From: Porphyrobacter sp.
GTDB lineage: Bacteria; Pseudomonadota; Alphaproteobacteria; Sphingomonadales; Sphingomonadaceae
Length of the DNA: 11,675 nucleotides
Assembly: GCA_018991295.1 (NCBI GenBank)
Contig: JAGKSZ010000031.1
Location: forward strand, 1 to 11,675
Reading direction: 5' to 3'
The notes under the pieces were generated by a model, which did not search any database, was not told where the DNA came from, and saw nothing but the letters and a program-made list of their open reading frames with translations. Made by a program: the position numbers and the translations under genes. Positions 1 through 5,159 of this stretch are shown piece by piece. The number at the start of each line of letters is the position of its first letter. Positions within the stretch are counted from its first letter, which is position 1.

Positions 1-71
1 GGCTGGAGGCCCAGGGGGAGACGACCCGGGCGACGCTGGCGCGGATCGAGGCGCAGTTGAGTGACGAGTGA
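1..71 (+). CDS. C-terminal end of an unidentified small gene (partial)
   Basis: Reading from base 3, the sequence encodes 22 residues beginning LEAQGETTRA and ending in QLSDE before TGA at 69-71. The peptide is charged and helical-looking, as expected for a coiled coil. In GTA clusters a short gene (g3.5 of RcGTA) often sits between portal and prohead protease, and this fragment is in the right place for it, but too little is visible to name it. The last codons are made of the gagtgac heptamer repeat that fills the following gap, so the present stop codon may have been created by repeat expansion. The other two forward frames give arginine- or glycine-rich translations that look like shadows. 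Confidence 0.4.
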   Translation, partial: LEAQGETTRATLARIEAQLSDE

Positions 72-121
72 CGAGTGGCGAGTGACGAGTGACGAGTGGT
101 GAGGGGCGAGTGGCGAGCGGT
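59..121. repeat. Tandem heptamer repeat (gagtgrc), about nine copies
   Basis: Nine consecutive 7-base units of the form gagtgac or gagtggc, with point variants (gagtggt, gaggggc, gagcggt), run from the end of the upstream small gene to the ribosome binding site of the prohead protease. The same word recurs at 2459-2489 and, inverted, at 166-196 and 2563-2579. Bases 74-103 can pair with 167-196. I associate repeats of this type with intergenic regions of Brevundimonas-like genomes; that is recollection, not a search result. Confidence 0.8.
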
Positions 122-196
122 GAGGAGCGCGGAGATGATCGCGGACAGGGTCATGTCAGCCGGGGACTCGCCACTCGCCACTCGTTCCTCGCCACT
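74..196. repeat. Long inverted repeat bracketing the protease start codon
   Basis: Bases 74-103 and 167-196 are reverse complements at 26 of 30 positions. The loop of about 63 bases holds an AGGAG ribosome binding site at 123-127 and the candidate ATG codons at 135 and 153. The right arm is translated, giving the odd protease N-terminal segment DSPLATRSSP. If it folds in mRNA it could affect protease translation, but it may simply be a mobile intergenic repeat. Confidence 0.7.
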
Positions 197-596
197 TCTG
201 ATCGAGGGCTACGCCTCCCTGTGGGGCGTGGCGGACCTGAACGGCGATGTGGTGGCGGAAGGGGCGTTCGGACGCAGCCTGGCGCGGGCCGGGCCGGGGG
301 AGATCCGGATGCTGTTCCAGCACGACGGGCGGGCGCCGGTCGGGGTCTGGGACGCGCTGCACGAGGATGCGAAGGGCCTGTTCGTCCGGGGGCGGATCGA
401 GGCCTGGTCGGCCGAGGCGCGCTTCGCCGCCGCCCTGGTCCGGGCCGGGGGGCTGGACGGCCTGTCGATCGGGTTCAGGACTGCGCGGGCCCGCCGCGAC
501 GGCCGGCTCAGGGTGCTGGCCGAGGTGGAGCTGTGGGAGGTGTCGCTGGTGACCTTCCCGATGCTGCCGGGGGCGCGGTTCGGGGTGGCGGCGTGA
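135..596 (+). CDS. HK97-family prohead protease (GTA g4)
   Basis: This is a serine protease of the HK97 prohead family, expected to trim the N-terminal scaffold arm from capsid subunits during head assembly. The core begins at LIEGYASLWGVADLNGD and continues through GAFGRSL to the conserved LFQHDGRAPVGVW, carrying the presumed catalytic His (residue 63), and then DGLSIGFRT with the presumed nucleophile Ser (residue 111). It ends with the typical LWEVSLVTFPMLPGARFGV. The predicted 153 residues are normal to slightly short for GTA proteases. I chose ATG 135 because AGGAG lies 7 bases upstream; ATG 153 and GTG 96 are alternatives. The segment DSPLATRSSP before the core is encoded by one arm of an intergenic inverted repeat and is probably not functional protease sequence. 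The capsid gene follows, as in other GTA clusters, but an antisense gene lies between them. Confidence 0.9.
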   Translation: MIADRVMSAGDSPLATRSSPLLIEGYASLWGVADLNGDVVAEGAFGRSLARAGPGEIRMLFQHDGRAPVGVWDALHEDAKGLFVRGRIEAWSAEARFAAALVRAGGLDGLSIGFRTARARRDGRLRVLAEVELWEVSLVTFPMLPGARFGVAA

Positions 597-621
597 CGGA
601 GGCGGTCGGCGGCGGCAGGGC

Positions 622-1080
622 CTATGGCCCCGTCAAGCGATCGACCTCATCCTGCGCGTGCTCAGCTCGGGTCAGTGCGGCCTCGCTGGTGCGCAGGGCG
701 GCCTCTGCCTCGGCAACGGCGACCGGATCGCCCGATTCTGCCTTGGCGATAGCGGCCTCCGAGTTCGCGACCGCGGCCCTCGCGGTCGAGATGGCGATCC
801 GAGCCTGCTCCCTGGCGGCGTTCTCCGCCCTCCATTCGCTCACCAGCCCGACGGCGCTGGCGACGGCGATGCTGGCGCCCAAGGCGCGCCACATCAGCAT
901 GGTCCGGGGGGTGGGCCGGTAGGCCTGGAGCGCCCGCCGCTCCTCGAAGTACTTCTCGGGCGCGCCGGCTTCGAGCGCGAGCAGGCGGCGTTGCCGCCGC
1001 TTGCTGCCGAGTCCGGAGAACAGGCCGGGCCGGAGGGCCATGACGGTCCCGAGGCTCAGCATGATGAATTCGTATGCCAT
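622..1080 (-). CDS. Antisense hypothetical membrane/coiled-coil protein
   Basis: A 152-residue protein is encoded opposite to the whole cluster, in the 600-base space between protease and capsid. It begins MAYEFIMLSLGTVMALRPGL, a hydrophobic stretch at residues 4-24. A basic segment with SKRRQRR follows, then an acidic stretch with APEKYFEERRAL. A second hydrophobic segment spans residues 66-81 (ALGASIAVASAVGLVSEW). The tail, residues 84-150, is rich in Ala, Glu and Arg and likely a coiled coil. This protein-like layout, and the lack of any other credible gene in the interval, make the ORF believable. I do not recognise a named family. No strong Shine-Dalgarno sequence precedes the ATG at 1080, so the start is uncertain. 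The open frame extends further upstream on the minus strand only as a shadow of the capsid gene. It could be a cargo gene inserted in the cluster. Confidence 0.65.
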   Translation of the reverse strand: MAYEFIMLSLGTVMALRPGLFSGLGSKRRQRRLLALEAGAPEKYFEERRALQAYRPTPRTMLMWRALGASIAVASAVGLVSEWRAENAAREQARIAISTARAAVANSEAAIAKAESGDPVAVAEAEAALRTSEAALTRAEHAQDEVDRLTGP

Positions 1081-1197
1081 GACGAAACCGTGGATTGCAG
1101 GGCGGCGCGCTGTGAACCGGCAGCCGGGTGCTGCGGACGGCCGATGAGCTGACGTTCGCCCGCGCCCGTCGGGGGCGGGGCCAAACCGGAGACCGAC

Positions 1198-2445
1198 ATG
1201 AAAGAGACCAAGACCGTCTCGGGCGCGCCCGAGGCGCGTGCGGCGCTGCACGAGATGATGGCGGCGTTCGAGGCCTTCCGCGCGGCGAATGACGCGCGGC
1301 TGGCGGAGATCGAGCAGAAGACCGCGGCCGACGTGCTGCTGGAGGAGAAGGTGGCGCGCATCGACCAGGCGGTCGGGGCGGCCCAGGCGCGGCTCGACCG
1401 GCTGGCCAGCGAGGCGCGGCGGCCGGCGATCGGGGGCGGGGGGGAGGGCCCCTCCGTCACGGCCTTCGGCCGCGACACCTCCCCGCTGCGTGGGGAGGAG
1501 AAGAGCGCGTTTGCCGGCTGGATGAAGACGGGCCTCGGGCTGGAGCTGAAGGCCGGGCTGTCGACGTCGGCCGGGTCGGGGGTGCTGGCCCCGGTGGAGA
1601 CGGAGCGGGCCATCGAGCGGCGGCTGATGGCGGCCTCGCCGATGCGCGAGATCGCCACGGTGCGGACCATCAACAGCGGGGTGTTCAGGAAGCCGGTGTC
1701 GACCGCCGGGGTCGAGTGCGGCTGGGTGGCCGAGACGGCGGCGCGGCCGGAGACGGATCCGGCCACCCTGTCGCTGATCGAGTTCCCGTCGGCGGACCTC
1801 TACGCCAGCCCGGCGGCGACCCAGACCCTGCTGGACGACGCCTTGGTCGACATGGACGAGTGGCTGGCCTCGGAGGTCGAGGACGCCTTCGCCGCCCAGG
1901 AGACCGAGGCCTTCGTCACCGGGGACGGGGTCAACAAGCCGAAGGGCTTCCTCGCCTATGACGCGGCGGCGGACGCGAGCGCGACCTGGGGCCAGATCGG
2001 CTATCTGGCGTCGGGCGCGGCGGGGGCCTTTCCGGCCAGCCATCCGGTCGACCGGCTGATCGACCTGATCTATGCGCCGCGGGCGCAGTACCGGCCGAAC
2101 GGGCGGTTCGTGATGAACCGCAAGACGGTCTCGACCGTGCGCAAGTTCAAGGACGCGGACGGCAACTACATCTGGACGCCGGCGTCGCGGCCCGGGGAGA
2201 CGGCCAGCCTGCTGGGCTATCCGGTGACCGAGATCGAGACCATGCCGGACATCGCGGCGAACAGCCTCGCGATCGCCTTCGGCGACTTCCGGCGCGGCTA
2301 TCTGATCGTCGACCGGGCCGGGGTGCGGGTGCTGCGCGACCCCTATTCGGCCAAGCCCTATGTGCTGTTCTACACCACCAAGCGCGTCGGCGGCGGGGTG
2401 CAGAACTTCGACGCCATCAAGGTGATGAGGTTCTCGGCGAGCTAG
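1198..2445 (+). CDS. HK97-fold major capsid protein (GTA g5)
   Basis: This gene encodes the shell protein of the GTA head, 415 residues, normal for phage HK97-family capsids. Residues 1-80 form a charged helical arm (EARAALHEMMAAFEAF, LAEIEQK), the scaffold-like delta domain normally removed by the prohead protease. The mature fold begins near residue 102 (KSAFAGWMKTGLGLELKAG). Recognisable blocks follow: STSAGSGVLAPVE, FRKPVSTAGVECGWVAE, ATLSLIEFPSADLYASPAAT, the VTGDGVNKPKGFL loop near residue 242, VMNRKTVSTVRKFKD and IAFGDFRRGYLIVDRAGV. ATG 1198 is preceded by GGAG at 1188-1191. Residues about 82-101 (GEGPSVTAFGRDTSPLRGEE) are encoded by a palindromic repeat and sit at the arm/mature-domain junction, where cleavage would be expected. 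The 117 bases upstream separate this gene from the divergent antisense gene and may hold a promoter, though I see no clear -35/-10 pair. Confidence 0.96.
   Translation: MKETKTVSGAPEARAALHEMMAAFEAFRAANDARLAEIEQKTAADVLLEEKVARIDQAVGAAQARLDRLASEARRPAIGGGGEGPSVTAFGRDTSPLRGEEKSAFAGWMKTGLGLELKAGLSTSAGSGVLAPVETERAIERRLMAASPMREIATVRTINSGVFRKPVSTAGVECGWVAETAARPETDPATLSLIEFPSADLYASPAATQTLLDDALVDMDEWLASEVEDAFAAQETEAFVTGDGVNKPKGFLAYDAAADASATWGQIGYLASGAAGAFPASHPVDRLIDLIYAPRAQYRPNGRFVMNRKTVSTVRKFKDADGNYIWTPASRPGETASLLGYPVTEIETMPDIAANSLAIAFGDFRRGYLIVDRAGVRVLRDPYSAKPYVLFYTTKRVGGGVQNFDAIKVMRFSAS
1441..1498. repeat. Palindromic element inside the capsid coding sequence
   Basis: Three adjacent hairpin units are visible. 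GGAGGG/CCCTCC lies at 1443-1455. CGGCC/GGCCG with a 3-base loop lies at 1460-1472. CCTCCCC/GGGGAGG with a 7-base loop lies at 1478-1498. The layout resembles the ctccgtcacggc...cctcccc...ggggagg intergenic palindromes common in Caulobacterales and Sphingomonadales (recollection). Here it is read in frame without a stop and adds about 20 residues to the capsid arm. Confidence 0.6.
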
Positions 2446-2472
2446 TCGCCGGGGGCTTAGTGGCGAGTGGTT

Positions 2473-2579
2473 AGTGGCGAGTGGCGAGGAGGGTCGTCGC
2501 TCGCCGCTGGCGTGATGAGACCCCGGCGAGGACGGCAGGATGGGGGGCGCCCGCCACCCATCCCTCGCCACTCGCCACT
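2473..2579. repeat. Inverted repeat in the capsid-connector gap
   Basis: The 17 bases at 2473-2489 (agtggcgagtggcgagg) are an exact reverse complement of 2563-2579, separated by 73 bases. The left arm belongs to a short heptamer array starting near 2459. The whole element fills the 154-base gap between the capsid stop and the connector start, which otherwise shows no gene. It uses the same repeat word as the array at 59-121. Confidence 0.8.
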
Positions 2580-2599
2580 TCCGAGCAAAGCGAGGTCCC

Positions 2600-2875
2600 A
2601 TGACCGCAGCGGTGACGCTCACCGAGGCGAAGCTGTTCCTGCGCGTCGGGCATGACGTGGAGGACGGGCTGATCGCGACCCTGATCGAGGCGGCGACGGC
2701 GCGGGTCGAGGCCCTGACCGGCGGGCCGGTGGACGGCGAGGCGCCGGCCCCGGTGCGCCTGGCGGTGCTGCGCCTGACCGCGGCCGGCTTCGCCCGGGGC
2801 GAGGGCGACGACGCGGCCCGGGCCGAGGCCGAGGTCGCGGCCTGGCTGGCCCCCTACCGGCGGGTGCGGCTGTGA
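2600..2875 (+). CDS. Head-tail connector protein (GTA g6, gp6-like)
   Basis: This 91-residue protein begins MTAAVTLTEAKLFLRVGHD, the classic opening of the phage gp6-like/phiE125 gp8 connector family (T-L-x-E-A-K-x-x-L-R-V plus an acidic DVED segment). Helix-rich sequence with LIATLIEAATARVEALTG follows. Such proteins form a ring beneath the portal and adapt it to the tail. The start at ATG 2600 has GAGG at 2592-2595. An upstream in-frame start at 2540 would only translate the inverted repeat, so I rejected it. The stop overlaps the GTG of the next gene by 4 bases, indicating translational coupling. It follows the capsid gene directly, as in RcGTA. Confidence 0.88.
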   Translation: MTAAVTLTEAKLFLRVGHDVEDGLIATLIEAATARVEALTGGPVDGEAPAPVRLAVLRLTAAGFARGEGDDAARAEAEVAAWLAPYRRVRL

Positions 2876-3177
2876 GCCCGCCGCGGCGGCTGGCCGAACT
2901 GCTGGAGCCGGTGGAGGCCGAGACGCCGTATGGCGGGCGCAGCGTCAGCTATGTCCCGCTGGGCTGGACCTGGGCGGCGCTGGCCCCAAGGGCGCGGCGG
3001 GCAGGGACCGAGGCCGGGCGCGACGCCGGGATTGAAAAGACCATGGCGGAGACGCGCGCCGATCCGCGGCTGCAGGTCGGGCGACGGCTGCGGCTGGCGG
3101 ATGAGGACTGGGAGATCGTCACCCTCGACAGGATCTCGCCCGGGCGGGTGCGGCTGGGGCTGGAGCGGCGGCGATGA
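2872..3177 (+). CDS. Head closure / head-tail adaptor protein (GTA g7)
   Basis: This 101-residue protein has the head-tail joining pattern: an N-terminal LAELLEPVEAETPYGGRSVSY, then GWTWAALAPR and a C-terminal strand segment with LQVGRRLRLADEDWEIVTLD. This fits the Phage_H_T_join (SPP1 gp16-like) superfamily, which plugs the connector after packaging. It starts with GTG at 2872, overlapping the connector stop (GTGA), and its own stop overlaps the ATG of the next gene (ATGA). The start is fixed by this coupling rather than by a Shine-Dalgarno site. The assignment rests on size, position and these sequence features. Confidence 0.82.
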   Translation: MSPPRRLAELLEPVEAETPYGGRSVSYVPLGWTWAALAPRARRAGTEAGRDAGIEKTMAETRADPRLQVGRRLRLADEDWEIVTLDRISPGRVRLGLERRR

Positions 3178-3578
3178 GCGGGGCGGAGAATGGGCTGGTG
3201 CGGGCGCTGGTCGCCCATCTGAAGGCCGATCCGACGCTGGCGGCGCTGGTGGGCGGACGGGTGTGGGAGGATCTGCGGCCGGGCGCCGCCTTCCCGCAGC
3301 TGCTGCTCGGGCCGGGCGAGAGCCGGCCGGTCGCGGCGGACGGGGACCTGGTCGAGCACCGGCTGACGCTGAGTTGCGCCTCGCGCTTCCAGGGACTGGA
3401 GGAGGCGCGGGCGGTGGCCGCGGCGGTGCGGGCGCGGCTGGAGGGGGCGCGACTTGAGGGCGACGGGATGCGGACGGTCAGCCTCGGCGTGACCTTCGTC
3501 GACGCTTTCCGCGCGCGGGACGGGGCCCGGGCCTGGGCGGTGATCCGGGTGCGGGCGGTGACGGAAGGCGCGGCGTGA
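3174..3578 (+). CDS. DUF3168 tail terminator / tail completion protein (GTA g8)
   Basis: This 134-residue protein opens with LVRALVAHLKADPTLAALVG, continues RVWEDLRPGAAFPQLLLGPGE and ends with a strand-rich half containing HRLTLSCASRFQG and VTFVDAFRARDGARAWAVIRV. This is the DUF3168 pattern; members cap the head-proximal end of the tail tube and join it to the head. The ATG at 3174 overlaps the head-closure stop by 4 bases. A gap of 118 bases with a strong hairpin follows before the major tail gene, so the coupled block g6-g7-g8 ends here. Confidence 0.9.
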   Translation: MSGAENGLVRALVAHLKADPTLAALVGGRVWEDLRPGAAFPQLLLGPGESRPVAADGDLVEHRLTLSCASRFQGLEEARAVAAAVRARLEGARLEGDGMRTVSLGVTFVDAFRARDGARAWAVIRVRAVTEGAA

Positions 3579-3595
3579 GCAAGGGGTGAGCGAGA

Positions 3596-3646
3596 GTGAG
3601 CAAGAGGTGAGCAGGTGCGCGGCCGATCTGCTCACCTCTTGCTCAC
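3596..3646. repeat. Perfect 19-bp hairpin between g8 and g9
   Basis: Bases 3596-3614 (gtgagcaagaggtgagcag) are exactly complementary to 3628-3646 with a 13-base loop. The words gtgagca or gtgagcg also occur upstream at 3575 and 3586, so copies begin at 3575, 3586, 3596 and 3607, spaced 10-11 bases. There is no run of T after the stem, so it is not a typical intrinsic terminator. It could act as an mRNA-stabilising or processing structure at the border of the head-joining and tail modules, or be a mobile repeat. Confidence 0.85.
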
Positions 3647-3696
3647 CAGCACTCTTCACTCGGCCACGCGCTCCAAATGGACAGGGAGAGCAAAGC

Positions 3697-4119
3697 ATGG
3701 CGGCGCAGAGGGGGAGGGACATCCTGCTGAAGATCGCGGACGGGGCCGGGGGCTTCGTCACGGTGGCGGGGCTGCGGGCGCGCACCCTGTCGCTGAATGC
3801 GCGTCCGGTGGACGCGACGGACTCCGACAGCGCCGGGCGCTGGCGCGAGCTGCTGGACGGGGCCGGGGCGCGCTCGGCGGCGGTGAGCGGCGAGGGGGTG
3901 TTCCGCGACGCGGCGTCGGACGCCCTGATCCGGGAGGCCTTCTTCGCCCAGGCGGCGCGGACCTGGCGGCTGGTGATCCCCGACTTCGGCACGCTGGAGG
4001 GGCCGTTCCAGGTGGCGGCGCTGGAGTACGCCGGCGAGCACCAGGGCGAGGCGACCTACGCCGTCAGTCTGGCCAGCGCCGGGGAGATCAGCTTCACCGG
4101 GCTGGGGCCGACGCCGTGA
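3697..4119 (+). CDS. Phage major tail (tube) protein, TP901-1 family (GTA g9)
   Basis: This 140-residue protein would form the tail tube. It begins MAAQRGRDILLKIADGAGGF, then VAGLRARTLSLNARPVDATDSDS, WRELLDGAG and SVSGEGVF-like AAVSGEGVFRDAASD, followed by FQVAALEYAGEHQGEATYAVSLASAGEISF. These blocks, in this order, are characteristic of TP901-1/RcGTA major tail proteins. The start at ATG 3697 is supported by GGGAG at 3684-3688, 8 bases upstream. The longer open frame from 3586 only translates the hairpin in the preceding gap. The stop overlaps the GTG of the next gene (GTGA), so the two are probably coupled. Confidence 0.94.
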   Translation: MAAQRGRDILLKIADGAGGFVTVAGLRARTLSLNARPVDATDSDSAGRWRELLDGAGARSAAVSGEGVFRDAASDALIREAFFAQAARTWRLVIPDFGTLEGPFQVAALEYAGEHQGEATYAVSLASAGEISFTGLGPTP

Positions 4120-4433
4120 GCGGGGTGAACGGCGTGCATGGGGTCAATGGAGTCAGGGGCGAGGTGCGGGCGACGCTGGGCGGGGCCGAGCGGCGGCTGT
4201 GCCTGACCCTGGGCGCGCTGGCGGAGATCGAGACGGGGCTGGGCGTGGCCGGGGTCGAGGCCCTGGCGGCGCGGCTGCGGGCCCTGTCGGCGGCGGACCT
4301 GACGGTAGTGCTGGCGGCGCTGTTGCGCGGGGGCGGCGAGGGCGAGGCGGCGGACGGACTGGCCCGGGCGCCGGTGACGCCGGCCGAGGCCGCGGCCGCG
4401 GTGGCCCGGGCCTTCGCCGCGGCGGCGGCGTGA
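4116..4433 (+). CDS. Gene transfer agent gp10-like protein (g10)
   Basis: This 105-residue protein lies directly after the major tail gene and starts with a coupled GTG at 4116. After a repetitive leader (SGVNGVHGVNGVRG) it reads EVRATLGGAERRLCLTLGALAEIETGLGV and LTVVLAALLRGGG, then PVTPAEAAAAVARAF. The combination of an L-x-L-T-x-G-A-L-A-E-I-E segment and a short helical tail is that of the GTA gp10 family, found between tail tube and tape measure. The family is thought to work like small tail-assembly chaperones. The GVNGVHGVNGV leader looks like a codon-level duplication of ggggtgaacggcgtgcat and is unlikely to be conserved. Its stop overlaps the next GTG (GTGA). Confidence 0.85.
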   Translation: MSGVNGVHGVNGVRGEVRATLGGAERRLCLTLGALAEIETGLGVAGVEALAARLRALSAADLTVVLAALLRGGGEGEAADGLARAPVTPAEAAAAVARAFAAAAA

Positions 4434-4609
4434 GCGGGGCCACGCCCTGGGCGGAGCTGCTGCGGACGGCGGCGGGGCTGGGCGTGGCGCCCGAGGCCTT
4501 CTGGCGGTTGTCGCTGCGGGAATGGCGCTGGCTGACGGCCCCGCGCGGCGGGCCGGCGCTGGGCCGCGACGGGCTGAAGGCCCTGATGGAGCGATATCCC
4601 GATGACTGA
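4430..4609 (+). CDS. Phage tail assembly chaperone (GTA g10.1 position)
   Basis: This very small protein of 59 residues begins with a coupled GTG at 4430. It reads TPWAELLRTAAGLGVAPEAF, then WRLSLREWRWLTAP and GLKALMERYPDD. The F-W-x-L-(S/T)-x-x-E-(W/L) pattern and size match the short GTA/phage tail assembly chaperones encoded just before the tape measure gene. These help assemble the tube around the tape measure. Its stop lies 5 bases inside the next gene, whose ATG is at 4602. The same frame stays open back to 4199 across gp10, but that part translates to a Gly/Arg-rich shadow. Confidence 0.82.
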   Translation: MSGATPWAELLRTAAGLGVAPEAFWRLSLREWRWLTAPRGGPALGRDGLKALMERYPDD

Positions 4610-5159
4610 CGACTTCAGGGACGACCGGCCCGACGATGTGCGGGCGCGGGCGGCCGAGGCGGCCGAGGCGGCCGAGGCGCTGAAGGGGCTGGAGGCCCCG
4701 GCGGAAGCGGCGGCCCGGGCGATCGAGACGGCCTTCGGGCGGGCGGGCGAGAGCCTGAGCCGGTCGCTGGCCCGGGCGGCGGCGGACGGGGAGCTGAGCC
4801 TGGCCGAGTTGGCCCGGGCGGTGCTGACGGCGCTGAACGCCGGGCTGGGCGCCGGTCGCGGCGGCGAGGGGCTGGCGGCGGCGGTGAGCGCCGCGGTCGG
4901 GGGGCTGTTCGGCGGGGCGCGGGCCGAGGGCGGGCCGGTGCGCGGCGGGGGCGCCTATCTGGTCGGCGAACGCGGGCCGGAGGTGTTCGTGCCCACGTCC
5001 TCGGGCCGCGTCGAAAGCGGCAGCGGCGCACCGCCGGGCCGCGATGTGCGGGTTGCGATCCAGCTTGCCGTGCCACGCGGACAGGCAGCCCCCACCGCGA
5101 TGCAGCGATCCTCGCGCCAGATCGCCAGCGCCGTGCGCCGCGCGCTGCAACAGGCCTGA
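4602..5159 (+). CDS. Short tail tape measure protein (GTA g11), composite
   Basis: This 185-residue protein is short, like GTA tape measures generally, consistent with a short tail. Residues 20-60 are an Ala/Glu coiled-coil region (repeated AAEA). Residues 60-115 are helical with LSLAELARAVLTALNAGLG. Residues 105-131 carry the glycine-rich GGLFGG, GGAYLVGERGPEVFVP and SSGRVE blocks found near the C-terminus of many tape measures. The end (RDVRVAIQL, MQRSSRQIASAVRRAL) resembles sphingomonad GTA tape measures. Codon choice changes within the gene. Before about 4950 nearly every Gly, Arg and Glu is GGG/GGC, CGG and GAG; after about 5010, GAA, GAT, CTT, GTT, CGA and GGA appear. The reading frame is intact across the switch. 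ATG 4602 overlaps the chaperone stop. Confidence 0.85.
   Translation: MTDDFRDDRPDDVRARAAEAAEAAEALKGLEAPAEAAARAIETAFGRAGESLSRSLARAAADGELSLAELARAVLTALNAGLGAGRGGEGLAAAVSAAVGGLFGGARAEGGPVRGGGAYLVGERGPEVFVPTSSGRVESGSGAPPGRDVRVAIQLAVPRGQAAPTAMQRSSRQIASAVRRALQQA
4950..5010. other. Composition and lineage junction within the tape measure gene
   Basis: Left of this point the DNA is extremely G+C-rich with CGG/GGG-heavy codons and gagtggc-type intergenic repeats. Right of it, codons ending in T or A are frequent and no such repeats are seen over 6.6 kb. The switch occurs in DNA encoding the conserved GAYLVGERGPEVFVP block. That is where two different GTA clusters would share the longest exact match. 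It could be a recombination point or an assembly join. Confidence 0.6.

Noticed and set aside
89..922. A 277-codon plus-strand frame over the protease and the following gap
   Set aside because: Its translation is Gly/Arg-rich and is a shadow of the protease in the first half and of the antisense gene in the second.
1157..1182. G+C-rich inverted segment before the capsid as a terminator
   Set aside because: The arms pair imperfectly, no T-tract follows, and a terminator is not expected just before the capsid start.
622..2622. A 666-codon minus-strand frame covering the capsid region
   Set aside because: Beyond the 152-residue C-terminal part it is an Arg/Pro/His-rich shadow of the capsid gene. 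Only 622-1080 was kept.
4199..4609. A gp10-chaperone fusion made by -1 frameshifting, as in lambda G/GT
   Set aside because: The chaperone frame is open across gp10, but I see no slippery heptamer and the GTGA overlap gives a simple coupled start.
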